Below, one piece after another: positions 63,101 to 64,000 of a stretch of DNA of 64,000 bases. Under the pieces are notes generated by a model. It had not been told where the DNA came from. It ran no database searches and worked only from the letters and a program-made list of their open reading frames with translations. Position numbers and translations under genes: made by a program. The stretch comes from Tunturiibacter gelidiferens (GTDB taxonomy: Bacteria > Acidobacteriota > Terriglobia > Terriglobales > Acidobacteriaceae): assembly GCF_013410115.1 (NCBI RefSeq), contig NZ_JACCCV010000001.1, positions 1,488,001 through 1,552,000 of the forward strand. The letters are read 5' to 3'. The first letter of the stretch is position 1, and the number at the start of each line of letters is the position of its first letter.

Positions 63101-63414
63101 TCTTTCATGACATGGGCAATGTGTTTCAGAATGCGAAGGATATGTTTCCGAGTTTTACGCGGTTTCATCAGCCGGACAAGCAGACTTGCGCGAATGTTTC
63201 GGGGATGATCGGGACCTGCAACTTCAATTATTTTTCCCACGCGGTTGGGCTTGGCGCACGCTACAGGACGCCGGTTGGGCCGATTCGTGTGGACTTCAGC
63301 TATAACCTTAATCCGCCGGTGTATCCGATCATTTACGACTTCAACAATAACCCTCCGCATGAGGGGCAGGCTTCGCACTTCAACTTTTTTTTCAGCATCG
63401 GAGAGAGCTTCTAG
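60139..63414 (+). CDS. bamA: Omp85/BamA outer membrane assembly factor with about seven POTRA repeats
   Basis: The 1091-residue protein has a signal peptide (AAAVWLGLSLMAGVAFGQ) and a Ser/Thr/Pro-rich linker. About seven POTRA-like units then start near IVEKISFEGVTF, YVGRVTIAGVKS, RVGQIKLVGDDT, VKVSVEGAKIS, VVAVDLKGNKY, FGKVDLTGVNAS, and FVNRVLLSGVEK. The C-terminal half is an Omp85 beta-barrel, including LPERLYAGGANSHRGFPING and the terminal FFFSIGESF. Standard BamA has five POTRA domains and about 800 residues. It inserts outer membrane proteins. AAGGA precedes the ATG. The surA-like gene starts right at its stop codon. Confidence 0.88.
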   Translation: MMGGFLGQVLRGRARIPRWMRCECVAAAVWLGLSLMAGVAFGQEVPAASTSARTPSPVPSEATPAQGQQTKPVEDKPDSVDEKNVGLTTSVWQWKGLIVEKISFEGVTFDATDTLPKELTQKVGVPLDPEEVRASLRRLFASGRYRDISVRGIRQGDQVTLIFAGAARYYVGRVTIAGVKSERLTSLLEFATKLSPGTAFTDSQIPAGTVGIKEILQQQGYYEPTVAVKSETDEAGDQVNVTYTVAIGPQARVGQIKLVGDDTGLTPEGFRKKSKLKENSKVGRDTTSNALDRLRKLYQKKNRLEATVSLQKQTYDDARDKVDYEFHASQGPEVKVSVEGAKISTGRLHLLVPIFEEGTIDNDLLNEGVFNIRDYEQQQGYFDSKVDVRVVGNGATAEQVVFTVDRGVKHKVVAVDLKGNKYFTDDLLRERMRVQKSNAYQRSGRYSPALVSGDVSAIQALYRANGFDQAKVTTDVKDVTTAKNGKAMKVGEIAVTFTIVEGPQQKFGKVDLTGVNASRVPDVRGLMNTQAGQPFSLVTLSGDRDTVLQYYLAHGFDQVKVEIRQTKEGADADKTNVSLNVTEGQQVFVNRVLLSGVEKTRPSVVASQILVHPGDPLDQTALLQTQRNLYNIALFNEVVAAVQNPAGDAPQKNVVLQLTEAKRWNVTYGFGFEAQTGTPQQGMISEASCIQLMLNPCNQLTQEGRAGVSPRVSLDVSRINLRGSEDSLTLHTSYGLLEQVAILTLQNPHLHGSKNFSAAISGGYSNIQDITTFQASTLQGDFRITEKLRRRDTFIYDFLYRRVAVNPNSLQVSADLIPLLSQPVRVGGPSITWFHDTRSPGPLDAVKGQYSTVQGFVASSKFGSQTDFWKLDGTNSTYYQLGKLKYVFARETRIGYERASGLNPNVGNAACAGVLLTTNPSCNAIPLPERLYAGGANSHRGFPINGAGPRDLQTGFPVGGSAAFVNTLELRLPPQTLPLVGNSVNFVIFHDMGNVFQNAKDMFPSFTRFHQPDKQTCANVSGMIGTCNFNYFSHAVGLGARYRTPVGPIRVDFSYNLNPPVYPIIYDFNNNPPHEGQASHFNFFFSIGESF

Positions 63415-64000
63415 ATGCGTTGGATGACGCACAATACGATGAAGCAGTTGTTGCTGGTTGCGTTTGCAATGACGCTTGTGTGGAGCAGCGGGCAGGGTTT
63501 GGCTTCCTTGCAATCGCCTGCCGGACAGACGACGACACCACCGGCCGGGGCTGCGAGTTCCGCGCCTGTCACTACGCCTGGTTCGGTTGCCCAGCAGGGT
63601 GTGGTGCTGGATCGAGTGGTCGCGGTAGTGAACGGAGATGTGATTTTGGAGAGCGATGTCGATGAAGAACGGCGGTTTGAGGACATTCAACCTTATCGAA
63701 GGACTGCAGGGGACCGTTCGAGGGAGAGGACGATCGAACGATTGATCGATCGCGATTTAATCCTGCAGCAGGCGGAACTGGAGCCGGAAGATGCAATCTC
63801 CAGTAAGGCGTTGGATGACCAGTTGACGATGCTGCGGAAGGATATTCCCGACTGCAAGGAGTATCACTGCGAGTCGGACGAGGGTTGGAAGAAATATCTC
63901 GGCGACCACGGATTTACGGTGGAGGAGTTCCGCGAGCGGTGGCGGCTGCGGATGGAACTGCTGAGGTTTATTGAGGTGCGGTTTCGCAATGGAATCAAGA
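63415..64000 (+). CDS. SurA-like periplasmic chaperone, N-terminal part
   Basis: The 195 codons visible encode a signal peptide (QLLLVAFAMTLVWSSGQGLA) and a Gln/Thr/Pro/Ala-rich linker. The start of a SurA-type N-terminal domain follows: VVLDRVVAVVNGDVILESDV, then RTIERLIDRDLILQQAE. Two cysteines (DCKEYHC) may form a disulfide. ATG 63415 immediately follows the bamA TAG, so the two are translated together. SurA escorts outer membrane proteins to BamA. The PPIase domains would lie beyond the window. Confidence 0.85.
   Translation, partial: MRWMTHNTMKQLLLVAFAMTLVWSSGQGLASLQSPAGQTTTPPAGAASSAPVTTPGSVAQQGVVLDRVVAVVNGDVILESDVDEERRFEDIQPYRRTAGDRSRERTIERLIDRDLILQQAELEPEDAISSKALDDQLTMLRKDIPDCKEYHCESDEGWKKYLGDHGFTVEEFRERWRLRMELLRFIEVRFRNGIK

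Overview
This window looks like a chromosomal segment from an acidobacterium of the Terriglobia type (Edaphobacter/Granulicella/Terriglobus-like). The diagnostic genes are a MacB-like orphan permease of the acidobacterial ADOP type (50241-52679), a VWFA protein of the acidobacterial type (56170-57207), a very long Omp85/BamA directly followed by a SurA-like chaperone (60139-64000), and a small membrane protein paired with a COG4280-type protein. Genus assignment is inference. I see no phage, transposase, CRISPR array, rRNA or tRNA.

Layout. 0-7 kb is housekeeping: the tail of a GNAT acetyltransferase, trmFO, a membrane protein, der and a DinG-type Fe-S helicase. 7-14.6 kb holds BON and glycine-rich stress proteins, a secreted GH13 glucosidase, queD and queE (queuosine precursor synthesis), and a purine nucleoside permease-family protein overlapped by a PIG-L deacetylase that seems to start at CUG. 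14.7-18.5 kb has a LacD-type aldolase and a FucP-type sugar transporter. 18.7-25.7 kb has rph, a soluble histidine kinase overlapping an NtrC-type regulator, a UBP zinc finger protein, an acyltransferase and a CDGSH protein. 25.8-33.9 kb carries secreted or hydrolytic enzymes (S15/CocE, NUDIX, amidohydrolase, alpha/beta hydrolase), an AsmA-like protein and the COG4280 pair. 34-37.6 kb is a MoxR-VWA operon with two small genes inside it. 37.7-43.4 kb has a TPR protein, a thioesterase, an Mrp-type ATPase and the heat-shock genes hrcA, grpE and dnaJ. 43.6-50 kb has an ArsP-type permease, an isoprenylcysteine-methyltransferase-like protein, rsmE, an AI-2E transporter, aroK and a GIY-YIG protein. 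50-56 kb has the ADOP permease, two tandem AhpD-like proteins behind an APC permease and a third AhpD-like gene. 56-64 kb has the VWFA protein, an ECF sigma factor with an overlapping partner, a ThiF/MoeB protein, BamA with about seven POTRA repeats, and the start of surA.

Two intergenic repeat families punctuate the window. One is a large inverted repeat of about 195-210 bp, present as two full palindromes and two half units. The other is a hairpin repeat of about 65 bp with conserved flanks and loop; its 9-bp stem arms differ between copies but stay complementary. That compensatory pattern, and the non-AUG start candidates, are the observations I consider most worth following up.
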